This document shows positions 51,399 to 60,761 of a stretch of 64,000 nucleotides of DNA, piece after piece. The notes under the pieces were generated by a model. It was given only the letters and a program-made list of their open reading frames with translations. It was not told where the DNA came from and did no database searches. Positions within the stretch are counted from its first letter, which is position 1, and every line of letters begins with the position of its first letter. This DNA is from Sphingomonas glaciei (GTDB lineage: Bacteria; Pseudomonadota; Alphaproteobacteria; Sphingomonadales; Sphingomonadaceae), in contig NZ_CP097253.1 in the NCBI RefSeq assembly GCF_023380025.1, positions 1,054,001 through 1,118,000 on the forward strand, written 5' to 3'. The position numbers and the translations under genes are program-made.

Positions 51399-51854
51399 AT
51401 GCGCATCCTGATCCTGTCTTCCGTTGCGGCTGCCGTCCTCGGCACGGCCGCCATCGCGGCTCCGCTTTCGCGTGAGGCGGGCGTCAGGATGATCGCGCAG
51501 CGGCATGCCGGCTACGAACAGCTTGGCAAGGCGATGCGCGCCGCCAAGCAGTCGATCGACAAGGGCGACGTGGTGACAACCCGCGCCACGGCCAACCAGA
51601 TCACCGCCCTCGCGGCTCGAGCGCCGACGTGGTTTCCTGCGGGCAGTGGTCCGGAGGCCGGCAAGACCCACGCCAAGGCGCTGGTGTGGCAGCAGCGGGC
51701 CGACTTCGACGCCAAGATGAAGGATCTCGGCAGCGCATCGCGGCTGTTCCAGGCCGCGGCGGCGGGCGGCGATCTCGATGCCATCAAGGCCGCTCATGGC
51801 AAGCTTGGACAGACCTGCGGCGCCTGTCATCGCCAGTATCGCGAAGAGCATTGA
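51399..51854 (+). CDS. Cytochrome c'-type (class II) protein, exported
   Basis: A 151-residue protein with a signal peptide (MRILILSSVAAAVLGTAAIA). The mature four-helix pattern starts MIAQRHAGYEQLGKAMRAAK. A single heme-binding CGACH sits near the C-terminus (GQTCGACHRQYREEH), as in class II cytochromes c. It is periplasmic and probably transfers electrons or binds small gases. A homologous gene follows at 51915 and a cytochrome b561-like gene after it. Confidence 0.9.
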   Translation: MRILILSSVAAAVLGTAAIAAPLSREAGVRMIAQRHAGYEQLGKAMRAAKQSIDKGDVVTTRATANQITALAARAPTWFPAGSGPEAGKTHAKALVWQQRADFDAKMKDLGSASRLFQAAAAGGDLDAIKAAHGKLGQTCGACHRQYREEH

Positions 51855-51914
51855 GGCCCGGCGGACCCCTGGGGTCAAAACTGGGCTGTTCCCGCACGCC
51901 TTGAGGAGTCTTCG

Positions 51915-52466
51915 ATGCGTTCGATCCTGCTGGTTTCCGCCGCCTTCCTGACCCTGTCCGCGTGCGGCAGCGGGAGCGATGACGCCAATGCCGTCCTCAA
52001 CGATGCCAACGCCAGCGGCGCCGAGGCGACCGCCACGGTGACCAACACCGCCATGGCTGCCGCCGACACGCCGCTCGAACGCGAGGCGGCCCTGGCCAAG
52101 ATGAAGGAGCGGCACGACGGCTACGAGAAGATCGGCAAGGCGATGCGCGCGGCCAAGCAGGGCATCGACAAGCAGGACCTGAATGCGGTGCGCGCCTCGG
52201 CCGACCAGATCGCCAGCCTGGCCCCGCAGGCGATCGGCTGGTTCCCGCTTGGCACCGGCCCCGACGTCGGCAAGACCGGCGCCAAGGCCGAAATCTGGCA
52301 GCAGAAGGCCGAATTCGACAAGGGCATGACCCGCTTCAACGAGGCGGCCAAGGTGTTCCAGGCGACCACCGCCGGCGGTGATTTCGGTGCGATCAAGGAA
52401 GCCCACGCCAATCTCGGCAAGACCTGCGCGGCCTGCCACGACCGCTTCCGCACCAAGGATGACTGA
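51915..52466 (+). CDS. Cytochrome c'-type lipoprotein, tandem paralog
   Basis: A 183-residue paralog of the previous gene (ERHDGYEKIGKAMRAAKQGI, AIGWFPLGTGPDVGKTGAKA, LGKTCAACHDRF). It has a lipobox (LTLSAC), so it is membrane-anchored. A low-complexity linker of about 35 residues (DDANAVLNDANASGAEATAT) follows, then the class II cytochrome domain with CAACH. Gene duplication followed by change in anchoring explains the pair. It overlaps the cytochrome b gene by 8 nt. Confidence 0.9.
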   Translation: MRSILLVSAAFLTLSACGSGSDDANAVLNDANASGAEATATVTNTAMAAADTPLEREAALAKMKERHDGYEKIGKAMRAAKQGIDKQDLNAVRASADQIASLAPQAIGWFPLGTGPDVGKTGAKAEIWQQKAEFDKGMTRFNEAAKVFQATTAGGDFGAIKEAHANLGKTCAACHDRFRTKDD

Positions 52467-53157
52467 CGCCGCGGCAAGCGTCAGGGGGCATGGCGGCGCG
52501 CCGCGCGCGGCGGTGCCCGTCTGGGACCTCCCGATCCGCCTGGTTCACTGGAGCATCGCGCTGCTGGTGCTTTTCTCCTGGTGGTCGGCGGAAAACGGCA
52601 AGATCGAGTGGCATATCAGGAGCGGGCTCACGATCCTGTTCCTGCTGCTGTTCCGGCTCCTGTGGGGCGTCCTCGGAAGCTCGACGGCGCGCTTCGCTTC
52701 CTTCGTGACGGCGCCGTCGCGGGTCGCCGCTTACCTTCGTGATCCGGCCGGCTGGTCGCGGGTCGGGCATACCCCGCTCGGCGCGCTCAGCGTGGTCGCG
52801 CTGCTGAGCCTGCTTGTGCTGCAGGTCGCCTTCGGCCTGCCACTGTCCGACGAGGATGGCATCGTCACCGGGCCGCTCAACCGGCTGGTGAGCTTCGACA
52901 CCGCCGAATGGGCGCACGAGGTCCACGAGATCCTGTTCAACGTGCTGCTCGCCTTCATCGTGCTGCACGTGGCTGCCATTGCCTACTACCGATGGAAAGG
53001 CAGGCACCTCGTCAGTGCGATGGTGACGGGGGACAGCAAGGATTATCCTGCGGGCACCCCGGGACTGGTCAAGGCCGGCGCGGGCCGGCTGGTCGTCAGC
53101 CTGGGAATCGCCGCGGCGGTGACCTCGTGGATAGCGAACGGAGTGCCTGGACTATGA
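52459..53157 (+). CDS. Cytochrome b561-like membrane protein
   Basis: A 232-residue protein with four to five transmembrane helices. The first contains PIRLVHWSIALLVLFSWWSA with a heme-ligand His, the second WHIRSGLTILFLLLFRLLWG, and the fourth LFNVLLAFIVLHVAAIAYYRWKG with another His. VHEIL supplies a further His. This pattern is that of prokaryotic b561/Ni-hydrogenase-type diheme cytochromes b. It would pass electrons between the quinone pool and the adjacent c-type cytochromes (inference from context). Confidence 0.88.
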   Translation: MTDAAASVRGHGGAPRAAVPVWDLPIRLVHWSIALLVLFSWWSAENGKIEWHIRSGLTILFLLLFRLLWGVLGSSTARFASFVTAPSRVAAYLRDPAGWSRVGHTPLGALSVVALLSLLVLQVAFGLPLSDEDGIVTGPLNRLVSFDTAEWAHEVHEILFNVLLAFIVLHVAAIAYYRWKGRHLVSAMVTGDSKDYPAGTPGLVKAGAGRLVVSLGIAAAVTSWIANGVPGL

Positions 53158-53498
53158 GCGAAGCCCGCATCGATTATGTCGAACTGCCGAGCGCCAGTGC
53201 GCACGAACTGACCCGCGCTTTCTATCGCAAGGCGTTCGGCTGGACCTTCACCGATTATGGCCCGACCTATAGCGCGGTTGAAGGAAGCGCGGTCAGCGTG
53301 GGCCTGCAGGGAGACCGGGAAGAAGCGCTGTCGGCGCCGCTGCCGGTGGTCCGGGTCGACGACCTCGACGCTGCGTTCGATGCCGTTACGAAGGCCGGCG
53401 GCCATATCGCCAAGCCGATCTTTGCCTTCCCGGGCGGCCGCCGCTTTCACTTCATCGATCCGGGCGGCAACGAGATCGCGGTCTGGGTCACGGCCTAA
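53154..53498 (+). CDS. VOC-family (glyoxalase-like) protein
   Basis: A 114-residue vicinal-oxygen-chelate fold protein: IDYVELPSASAHELTRAFYR, KAFGWTFTDYGPTYSAVEG, VVRVDDLDAAFDAVTKAGG and HFIDPGGNEIAVW. The last motif is typical of the family. It may bind a metal and act on a small molecule or sequester it. It overlaps the cytochrome b gene by ATGA, and its stop overlaps the comEC stop on the other strand by 2-3 nt. Confidence 0.88.
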   Translation: MSEARIDYVELPSASAHELTRAFYRKAFGWTFTDYGPTYSAVEGSAVSVGLQGDREEALSAPLPVVRVDDLDAAFDAVTKAGGHIAKPIFAFPGGRRFHFIDPGGNEIAVWVTA

Positions 53499-55606
53499 GG
53501 TCGTCCGCCGGCCCACGGCAGGCGTCCAAGCCGCTCGGCGACGCTTGCCACCCTGCCCCGCCGGGCATCGATGACCAGCCCCCCGCTCTGCCGCAGGCGC
53601 GGCGCATCAAGCGTCAGCCAGCGGGCGCGGCAGGCGCGCGGCAGGCGGCGGTCGGCGACCACGATGTCGGCCGCGGCGCAGGCCCGAATCAGTTCGCGCC
53701 AGTCGAGCCGCTGGGTCGAGCGCAGCGCCAGCAGGGTGCGCCTGGTCCCGCCAAGGTCGGCGACGCAGCTGTCGGCGCTGCACCGCGCCCGGCGGTAGGC
53801 CGCGAGCGGCGGCGGGTCGCCGTCGAACCCGGCATTCTCGGCCATGAGGTCACGCACGAAATCGCCGGCCCGGTCGCGCAGCAGCCACGGTGTTCCGGCC
53901 TCGTCGATCACCGCCAGATGCTTGCCGTCGCCGGTGACCAGGACGTCGGGCAACGGCTCGGCGAGGGTGAGGGGGATGCCGACCGCGATCGGGGCCAGGC
54001 CCCACCGCCGCCAGGCGCTGTTCCACAGGCAGAACCACAAGCCGCCGCCGATGATCAGCCCGAAGGCGGTACGCGGCATGGCGGGGAGGATCGCGCTCGC
54101 CCCCGGCGTATCCGCCACCGAGTGGGCGATGTGCAGGAGAAGGCCGATCGACCAGTCGGTGAGCGCCCACAGCGGCGCGCCGAGACCGAGGGTGTCGAGC
54201 AGCAGGGCGCTCGCCTCAAGCGGCATGATGACGAAGGTGGTGAGCGGAATGGCGACCAGATTCGCCGCAACGCCGTACAGGCCGGCCCGGTGAAAGTGAT
54301 AAAGCGCGAAGGGCATCAGCGCGACTTCGATCGCCAGGCTGGTCGCGGTCATCGCTCCGAGGCTGCGCAAGGTGGCCGCCGCCCGCCCTTCTTCGCGCCG
54401 TTCGAACAATCGCTTGAATCGGGCCGAGCCGTACACCGTAACGAGGGTCAGGACGGCGGCAAAGCTGAGCTGGAAGCTGGCGCCGGCAATCGCCTCGGGG
54501 CGGATCAGCAGGACCAGCAGCGCCCCGGTCGCAAGGAGGCGGATGCTCATCGCCTCGCGCCCGAGCAGGATCCCGGCGAGGACCAGCAGGGCCGCGACGC
54601 AGCTGCGCACGGTCGGCACCTGCAGGCCGGTCAGGACGGTATAGGCGACCCCGGCCAAGGCGCCGGCCGCGAACCCGATCGCGACCAGGTTCCAGCGCAG
54701 CGCCAAGGTCGGCACCAGCGCCAGGGAGCGGAGAACGAGCAGGTAGAAGAAGCCGACCGCGGCGGCGATGTGGAGGCCGCTGACCGACAGCAAATGGGCG
54801 AGCCCCGAGCGGCGCATTGCCTCGGCGTCGGCCTCCAGCACCGAGCCCTGGTCGCCGGTGACTAGCGCGGTGGCGATCCCGCCTGCGCTGGCCCCAAGCT
54901 GGCCGCGGATGTGGGTGTCGAGATCGCGGCGGATACGGTCGAGCCCGGTTTCATGCGCGGGCGTGACGACCGTCACCTTGCCCAACGCCTTGCCGGTGGC
55001 GCCGAACCCCATGAACCACGCGTCGCGGGCAAAGTCGTGGGTGCCGGGCAGCGCCATCGGCATCGGCGGGGCCAGCCGGGCGCGCAGGCGCACCACCGCC
55101 CCCACGCCGAGCGTCGGGCCGAGCGCTTCGGCGTCGGGCAGGGGAAGCGAGACCCGGATCCGCGGCGGAAGGCCGGGGCTGGCTACGGCAAGCGTCAAGC
55201 GGAGGTTGCCACGGGCGACCAGCCGCTCGGCCTTGAGCACCTTGCCCTCGATCGCGGCGATGAGCGGCCGGTCGAGCCGCGGCGCCGCCACCTCGCCGCT
55301 GCGCCACCAGATGAGCGCGCAGCCGAGCGCCAGGCCGGCGCCGGCGGTGGCGATCACCTGGCCGGTACGGCCCCGAACGACCAGTCCGGCGGCGACGAGC
55401 CCGGCACAGCACAGCAACATCGCCGCCCAGGCGAGCGGGTCGGCAAGCACCAGCCAGGCGGCGATTCCGCCCCCCAAGGCGACCACCGCCCACGGCGCAA
55501 GCTGGGAACGTTCGACCTCAAGGCGGTTTTCCGCACTTGCGAAGAACGCTCCGGCTTGCCAGTGCACGGGTGCCGGTATGTTATCCGGGGAAGCGGCCAC
55601 GTCCAT
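53495..55606 (-). CDS. comEC: ComEC/Rec2-type DNA uptake membrane protein
   Basis: A 703-residue protein. The N-terminal part has several membrane segments and an OB-like domain (ARGNLRLTLAVASPGLPPRI, then PMALPGTHDFARDAWFMGFG). The competence domain has ALVTGDQGSVLEADAEAMRR, SGLAHLLSVSGLHIAAAVGF and PTVRSCVAALLVLAGILLGR, followed by many helices. The C-terminal region (about 580-703) resembles the metallo-hydrolase extension of ComEC, but no HxHxDH metal motif is visible, so it is degenerate or truncated. It probably forms a DNA uptake channel. Convergent with the VOC gene and divergent from gltX. Confidence 0.88.
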   Translation of the reverse strand: MDVAASPDNIPAPVHWQAGAFFASAENRLEVERSQLAPWAVVALGGGIAAWLVLADPLAWAAMLLCCAGLVAAGLVVRGRTGQVIATAGAGLALGCALIWWRSGEVAAPRLDRPLIAAIEGKVLKAERLVARGNLRLTLAVASPGLPPRIRVSLPLPDAEALGPTLGVGAVVRLRARLAPPMPMALPGTHDFARDAWFMGFGATGKALGKVTVVTPAHETGLDRIRRDLDTHIRGQLGASAGGIATALVTGDQGSVLEADAEAMRRSGLAHLLSVSGLHIAAAVGFFYLLVLRSLALVPTLALRWNLVAIGFAAGALAGVAYTVLTGLQVPTVRSCVAALLVLAGILLGREAMSIRLLATGALLVLLIRPEAIAGASFQLSFAAVLTLVTVYGSARFKRLFERREEGRAAATLRSLGAMTATSLAIEVALMPFALYHFHRAGLYGVAANLVAIPLTTFVIMPLEASALLLDTLGLGAPLWALTDWSIGLLLHIAHSVADTPGASAILPAMPRTAFGLIIGGGLWFCLWNSAWRRWGLAPIAVGIPLTLAEPLPDVLVTGDGKHLAVIDEAGTPWLLRDRAGDFVRDLMAENAGFDGDPPPLAAYRRARCSADSCVADLGGTRRTLLALRSTQRLDWRELIRACAAADIVVADRRLPRACRARWLTLDAPRLRQSGGLVIDARRGRVASVAERLGRLPWAGGRP

Positions 55607-55665
55607 TGCTGCCTCCCTAGTGAAGGCATGCGATCCGGCGGAACCGAAGAAAGAGGAAAGCGCGC

Positions 55666-57096
55666 TTGAGCGCAAGCACCATCGTCACGCGCTTTGCGCC
55701 CAGTCCGACCGGCTTTCTCCACATCGGAGGGGCGCGGACGGCCTTGTTCAACTGGCTGTTCGCGCGCCATCACGGCGGCAAATACCTGCTGCGGATCGAA
55801 GACACCGACAAGGCTCGCTCGACCCCAGAGGCGATCGAGGCCATCCTCGACGGGCTGTCGTGGCTCGACATCACTGGTGACGGCGAGCCGCACTTCCAGT
55901 CGCAGTTCGAGGCGCGTCACGCCGAAGTCGCCCATCAGCTGATCGAGCGCGGTGCGGCCTATCGCTGCTACCTGACCCAGGAAGAGCTGGCCCGCCGCCG
56001 CGAGGAAGCGCAGACGCAGAAGAAGCCGTTCCGGATCACCAGCGAGTGGCGCGATTGCACTGACGCGCCCTCCCCCGATGCGCCTTTCGTGGTCCGCCTG
56101 AAGGCGCCGCGCGAGGGCGAGACGGTGATCGAGGACCTGGTGCAGGGCCGGGTGGTAGTCCAGAATGCCGAGCTCGACGACTTCGTCCTGCTCCGGTCCG
56201 ACGGCACCCCCACCTACATGCTGGCGGTGGTGGTCGACGACCATGATATGGGTGTCACCCACGTCATCCGCGGCGATGACCATCTCAACAATGCCTTCCG
56301 CCAGCTGGTGATCATCCGCGCGATGGGCTGGCCCGAGCCGACCTATGGCCACATCCCGCTGATCCATGGGGCCGACGGCGCCAAGCTCAGCAAGCGCCAC
56401 GGCGCGCTGGGAGTCGACGCCTATCGCGACGAGATGGGGATCCTTCCCGAGGCGCTGTTCAACTATCTGCTCCGGCTCGGCTGGGGCCATGGCGACGATG
56501 AGATCATCAGCCGCGAGCAGGCGGTGGAATGGTTCGACATCGACCACGTCGGCAAGTCGCCCAGCCGGTTCGACACCAAGAAGCTGGAGAACCTTAACGG
56601 CCATTACATCCGCCATGCCGAGGACAGCCGCCTGGCGGTGCTGGTCGCGGCCCGCCGCGGGGGCCTGGAAGCTGAGGAATTGGCGCTGCTCGAGCAGGCG
56701 ATGCCCGAGCTCAAGGCACGGGCCAAGGACCTGAACGAACTCAGCGCCAACGCCGATTTCCTGTTCGTGTCGCGGCCGTTGCAGCTGGACGAAAAGGCTG
56801 CGGCCTTGCTCGACGGTGATGCGCGGGCGTTGCTGGCGAAGCTGCACGCTACCCTTTCGTCGGTGAGCGAGTGGACCCACGACGGCACCGAGAGCGTGGT
56901 CAAGGCTCTGGCCGAGGCCGAAAATCTGAAATTGGGCAAGCTTGCCCAGCCGCTTCGGGCGGCACTGACCGGGCGGGCGACCAGTCCCGGCATCTTCGAC
57001 GTGCTGGTATTGCTGGGTCAGGACGAAAGCCTGGCCCGCATCGGCGACCAGCTCGACCCCTCTACAGTGATGTTGCACCTCAAGGAGCGCAATTGA
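55666..57096 (+). CDS. gltX: Glutamyl-tRNA synthetase
   Basis: A 476-residue class I tRNA synthetase. The HIGH-like motif is in [19 protein letters not shown], the KMSKS-like motif is KLSKRHG, and [15 protein letters not shown] and [14 protein letters not shown] are family landmarks. The most likely start is a TTG at 55666: AAAGAGGAAAG precedes it at good spacing, and no in-frame ATG is available nearby. It charges tRNA-Glu (possibly also tRNA-Gln in organisms with GatCAB). It overlaps gltA by one base (TGATG). A different gltX paralog elsewhere in the genome cannot be excluded. Confidence 0.95.
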   Translation: MSASTIVTRFAPSPTGFLHIGGARTALFNWLFARHHGGKYLLRIEDTDKARSTPEAIEAILDGLSWLDITGDGEPHFQSQFEARHAEVAHQLIERGAAYRCYLTQEELARRREEAQTQKKPFRITSEWRDCTDAPSPDAPFVVRLKAPREGETVIEDLVQGRVVVQNAELDDFVLLRSDGTPTYMLAVVVDDHDMGVTHVIRGDDHLNNAFRQLVIIRAMGWPEPTYGHIPLIHGADGAKLSKRHGALGVDAYRDEMGILPEALFNYLLRLGWGHGDDEIISREQAVEWFDIDHVGKSPSRFDTKKLENLNGHYIRHAEDSRLAVLVAARRGGLEAEELALLEQAMPELKARAKDLNELSANADFLFVSRPLQLDEKAAALLDGDARALLAKLHATLSSVSEWTHDGTESVVKALAEAENLKLGKLAQPLRAALTGRATSPGIFDVLVLLGQDESLARIGDQLDPSTVMLHLKERN

Positions 57097-58376
57097 TGTC
57101 GAATGCCAATCTGACCCTGGGCGACAAGGCGCTCGACCTGCCGGTGTTGAGCGGCACTGTCGGGCCCGATGTCGTCGACATCCGCAAGCTGTACGGTGCG
57201 ACCGACGTCTTCACCTACGATCCGGGCTTCACCTCCACTGCCAGCTGCCGCAGCGCGATCACTTATATCGACGGCGAAGCGGGGATCCTGCTTCACCGCG
57301 GCTATCCGATCGACCAGCTGGCCGACAAGTCGAGCTTCATGGAAGTCGCGGCGCTGCTGCTGCACGGCGAACTTCCGAGCAAGGACGAACTCGACAAATT
57401 CACCTACACCATCAGCCGCCACACCATGCTGCACGAGCAGCTGGCGACCTTTTTCCGCGGCTTCCGCCGTGACGCGCATCCGATGGCGATCATGTGCGGC
57501 GTGGTCGGCGCGCTGTCGTCCTTCTATCATGACAGCACCGACATCACCGATCCCAAGCAGCGCGAGATCGCCTCGCATCGCCTGATCGCCAAGATGCCGA
57601 CCATCGCGGCAATGGCCTACAAGTACAGCATCGGGCAGCCGTTCCTGTATCCGGACAACTCGCTGTCCTACACCGGCAACTTCCTGCGCATGACCTTCGG
57701 CGTTCCGGCCGAGGATTATCAGGTGAACCCGATCGTCGAAAAGGCGATGGACCGGATCTTCATCCTCCACGCCGACCATGAGCAGAATGCCTCGACCTCG
57801 ACCGTCCGCTTGGCCGGCTCGTCGGGTGCCAACCCGTTCGCCTGCATCGCGGCGGGCATCGCCTGCCTGTGGGGCCCGGCACATGGCGGCGCCAACGAGG
57901 CCGCGCTCAACATGCTGCGCGAGATCGGTCACGTCGACCGCATCCCGGAATATATCGCCCGCGCCAAGGACAAGGACGATCCGTTCCGCCTGATGGGCTT
58001 CGGCCACCGGGTGTACAAGAACTTCGATCCCCGCGCGAAGGTGATGAAGGAGACCGCCGACGAGGTGCTGCGTGAGCTCAACATCTCCGATCCGGTGCTG
58101 GACGTCGCCAAGGAGCTGGAGCGGATCGCGCTCAGCGACAACTACTTCATCGACAAGAAGCTGTACCCGAACGTCGACTTCTATTCGGGCGTGATCCTGA
58201 ACGCGATCGGCTTCCCGACCGAGATGTTCACCGCGCTGTTCGCACTTGCCCGCACGGTCGGGTGGGTCGCGCAGTGGAACGAGATGATCGCCGATCCCGA
58301 GCAGAAGATCGGCCGTCCGCGCCAGCTCTACACCGGTGCGACGCAGCGCGATTACGTGGACGTCGGCGCCCGCTAG
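57096..58376 (+). CDS. gltA: Citrate synthase
   Basis: A 426-residue type II citrate synthase. It has [58 protein letters not shown] with a catalytic His, [19 protein letters not shown] with the second His, and [19 protein letters not shown] with the Asp of the catalytic triad in NFDPR. It makes citrate from oxaloacetate and acetyl-CoA. Its ATG overlaps the gltX TGA by one base, so the two are coupled. Its stop overlaps the convergent kinase stop by 4 nt. Confidence 0.96.
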   Translation: MSNANLTLGDKALDLPVLSGTVGPDVVDIRKLYGATDVFTYDPGFTSTASCRSAITYIDGEAGILLHRGYPIDQLADKSSFMEVAALLLHGELPSKDELDKFTYTISRHTMLHEQLATFFRGFRRDAHPMAIMCGVVGALSSFYHDSTDITDPKQREIASHRLIAKMPTIAAMAYKYSIGQPFLYPDNSLSYTGNFLRMTFGVPAEDYQVNPIVEKAMDRIFILHADHEQNASTSTVRLAGSSGANPFACIAAGIACLWGPAHGGANEAALNMLREIGHVDRIPEYIARAKDKDDPFRLMGFGHRVYKNFDPRAKVMKETADEVLRELNISDPVLDVAKELERIALSDNYFIDKKLYPNVDFYSGVILNAIGFPTEMFTALFALARTVGWVAQWNEMIADPEQKIGRPRQLYTGATQRDYVDVGAR

Positions 58377-59710
58377 GCGAGCGGAAGGGTCAGCCGAAAG
58401 GCGGCGCCGGGTCCGGGGAGGTCGAGCAATTCGACCTCTCCGCCCATGTCGCGGGCGAGCCGGCGGGAAATGGCGAGGCCGAGGCCGGCGCTACCGCCCC
58501 GTGCTTCCGCCCCCTGTTCGAAGCGTTCGAAGATCCGTTCCCGGTCGGCGGCGGCGACGCCGGGTCCTTGGTCGATCACCGTGATCGCGGCGGTGGATCC
58601 CCGCTCCAGCTGCAGCGCCACGGTCCCGCCTTCGGGCGAGAAGCGGACCGCATTGCCGATCAGGTTGACGAGGATCTGGGTGATGGCGCGCGGCTGCCCG
58701 CGGGCCTGCACGCTGCCCTCCCCTCCGACGTCGAGCAGGATGCGGCGGCTCGACGCATTGGCCTGAAGCAGGCTGGCGGCGTCGAGCACCAATTCGGCCA
58801 GATCGAGTTGCTCGCCGGGCGATTCGCCGACCTCGGCGCCCCCGGAGGCGCCGTCGCCGAGCGCCGTCAGCAATTCCAGCAGGTGCCGGGCCGCGGTCGC
58901 AATGTCCGTTCCATAGCCCGCATAGTCGGTCTTGAGCGGGCCCTGGCTGCGGGCGGCGATCTCTTCCGCCCGGCTGATGATCGAAGCCAACGGATCGCGC
59001 AGCAGTTCGTCGAGCGGCGGCAGGTCCGAACCTTTACGGGCCGCCACCTCATCCGGCGCGCGGACGCGGATGGTGTAGCCGACGAAGCGGCCATCCTCGA
59101 CCCGCGGTTCGCCGTCGATCAGCACCGCGGCTTCGTCCCCGCGCAGCAGCGCCATCTGGCCGGCAAAGGCGGTGCGGCCCGCCAGCGCCTCCAGCAACGG
59201 CAGGTTGCCGTCCGCGTCTTCGACCGGGCGGACGAGGCGCGACAGGGCCTGGCCGATGAGGTCGCTCTCGTCCTGCCCGAGGCGCCGGGCGAGGCCGGGA
59301 CTGACGCCCAGGATGCGCAGGGCTTGGTCGGTAACGACGTCTTCGGCGGCCGCCCGTTCCTCCGCCGCGGCTCCCTCGCCGCTACGCCCGCCACCCAGCC
59401 AGCGCGATTGCGCAGGCGGGCGCGCCGTCCAGCGCTCGACCGACAGGGTGACCCCGTCGCGATCGGGCTCGGCGCGGACCAGGAGGTCGAGATCCTCGTC
59501 CTCGCTGGCGGCCAGGACAGGGCGCGTGATCCCGACACCGAGGCGGGAGGCGAGCCGCACGAGGGCGGCAAGCTGGGGCACCGACAGGGTGTTGCCTAGC
59601 GTCGATCCGGCCTGTTCCTGCAAGGCCAGCAACGGGGGGTCGGCGGCGACCAGCCGGCCGGCCGCGTCGACCCGTGCGGAAATCGGGGGCTGGAGGGGGA
59701 GGCTAGCCAC
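58373..59710 (-). CDS. Atypical sensor histidine kinase lacking the phospho-acceptor His
   Basis: A 445-residue cytoplasmic protein from a GTG overlapping the DUF2336 stop by 8 nt. Residues about 125-222 look PAS-like ([20 protein letters not shown], then [15 protein letters not shown]). The DHp helix (about 232-285) reads [20 protein letters not shown]. In the usual HELRTPLNAIIG block the His position is Glu235 here. The ATPase domain (about 340-445) is intact: [34 protein letters not shown] and [14 protein letters not shown]. It may be a non-phosphorylating regulator, comparable in principle to DivL, where a Tyr replaces the His. No transmembrane helices or receiver domain are present. Confidence 0.85.
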   Translation of the reverse strand: MASLPLQPPISARVDAAGRLVAADPPLLALQEQAGSTLGNTLSVPQLAALVRLASRLGVGITRPVLAASEDEDLDLLVRAEPDRDGVTLSVERWTARPPAQSRWLGGGRSGEGAAAEERAAAEDVVTDQALRILGVSPGLARRLGQDESDLIGQALSRLVRPVEDADGNLPLLEALAGRTAFAGQMALLRGDEAAVLIDGEPRVEDGRFVGYTIRVRAPDEVAARKGSDLPPLDELLRDPLASIISRAEEIAARSQGPLKTDYAGYGTDIATAARHLLELLTALGDGASGGAEVGESPGEQLDLAELVLDAASLLQANASSRRILLDVGGEGSVQARGQPRAITQILVNLIGNAVRFSPEGGTVALQLERGSTAAITVIDQGPGVAAADRERIFERFEQGAEARGGSAGLGLAISRRLARDMGGEVELLDLPGPGAAFRLTLPLA

Positions 59711-60725
59711 GACGGCCGATGATCCGCCGGGCGTTGCGATAGGCCCCGGGCAGCGCGAGTTCGGCACGAGCGGCCTCGACCGTGTCGTTGCTCATGGCGT
59801 CGAACGCATCGATGGCGCGGACCGGATCGCCGATCCCGAGCGCGGGACCGGCGGCGGCGAGCAGCGCGGCGACTTCGGGCCGTGGCGCACCGGCGAGGCG
59901 AAGCAGCAAGGCGATTCGGTCCGGGCCGCCGAGCAGCGCGCTCCACGCCTCGTCGGCGGGAATGCAGGCCTCGGCCGCGAGAATGGCGGCGAGGATCTGA
60001 GCGTCACCCTCTTCGGCAAGGGTCATCAGCAGACCCGGTTCGCGGCGGCCGTCGCCTCCAAGCGCGTCGGCCAGCGCGCCTTCGAGCTGTTCGAGCGAGG
60101 GGGTTTCGAAGCGCGATGAAAGCAGGTCGCTGATCGCATCGGCCATTTCGGCGTCACTCGGGTTTTGGCAGCGCAAGGCAAGTGCAGCGCCGATCGCGAC
60201 CACCAGCCCGGTGGCAAGAGCGGCGGGAAGGTCCGGCAGGTCGAGCGCAACGCGGCCGAAGCGGTCGCGTCCGCGCCCCCGCGCGGCGATTAATGTCATG
60301 GCTGCGGCGGCGATGTCGGCGTCCTCGACGGCAGTCCAGCGCTGCAGGGTCGACCGGCCGCCGCGGCCCGCCGAGGCGATCCGCTGGCCGTCGGCACGGC
60401 GCAGCAGCAGCCTGATCAGCATCTCGTCCTGTATCAGCCCGGCACGGGTCAGGTCGGCGATTAGTTCGGCCGGGCTTGCGGTGCAGTCGGCGGCTGCCTC
60501 GGCCGACAGGCGCACCCGAAGCTCGATCGCAATGCGCTCGATCAGCCCATGAAGCATCACCGCCATCACCGAGCGTTCCTGCTCGGTCAGGCGGTCGTCG
60601 GGAGCAAGAAACAGGTCCTGTACGACAGCCGCGATCCGGCGCCCCTCACTCGCCGGAAAGGCGAGGGAAGGTCGATGCGGGTGCTGCCTCGGGGGAGGCG
60701 CAGCAATGGGCCATTCGGCGGGCAT
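59703..60725 (-). CDS. DUF2336 family protein
   Basis: A 340-residue, almost all-helical cytoplasmic protein. The pattern of short helical repeats (AAVVQDLFLAPDDRLTEQE, RLLLRRADGQRIA, DAEMADAISDLLSSRFE, SLEQLEGALADALGG) and the late NDTVEAARAELALPGAYRNA are typical of DUF2336. The family is widespread in alphaproteobacteria and of unclear role. I use the ATG at 60725 (MPAEWPIAAPPP); a TTG at 60743 is possible. It overlaps the atypical kinase gene, suggesting the two products work together. Confidence 0.82.
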   Translation of the reverse strand: MPAEWPIAAPPPRQHPHRPSLAFPASEGRRIAAVVQDLFLAPDDRLTEQERSVMAVMLHGLIERIAIELRVRLSAEAAADCTASPAELIADLTRAGLIQDEMLIRLLLRRADGQRIASAGRGGRSTLQRWTAVEDADIAAAAMTLIAARGRGRDRFGRVALDLPDLPAALATGLVVAIGAALALRCQNPSDAEMADAISDLLSSRFETPSLEQLEGALADALGGDGRREPGLLMTLAEEGDAQILAAILAAEACIPADEAWSALLGGPDRIALLLRLAGAPRPEVAALLAAAGPALGIGDPVRAIDAFDAMSNDTVEAARAELALPGAYRNARRIIGRRG

Positions 60726-60761
60726 GTCGAAGCGGTTTAGCAAAGGTGCCTTAACGCCGCG

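Noticed and set aside
58373..59710. Possibility that the atypical kinase is an ordinary kinase with the His further downstream (in ARHLLELL)
   Set aside because: That His lies in the second DHp helix, where ordinary kinases also carry a HLLELI-type segment, and not at the acceptor position. It remains an untested alternative.
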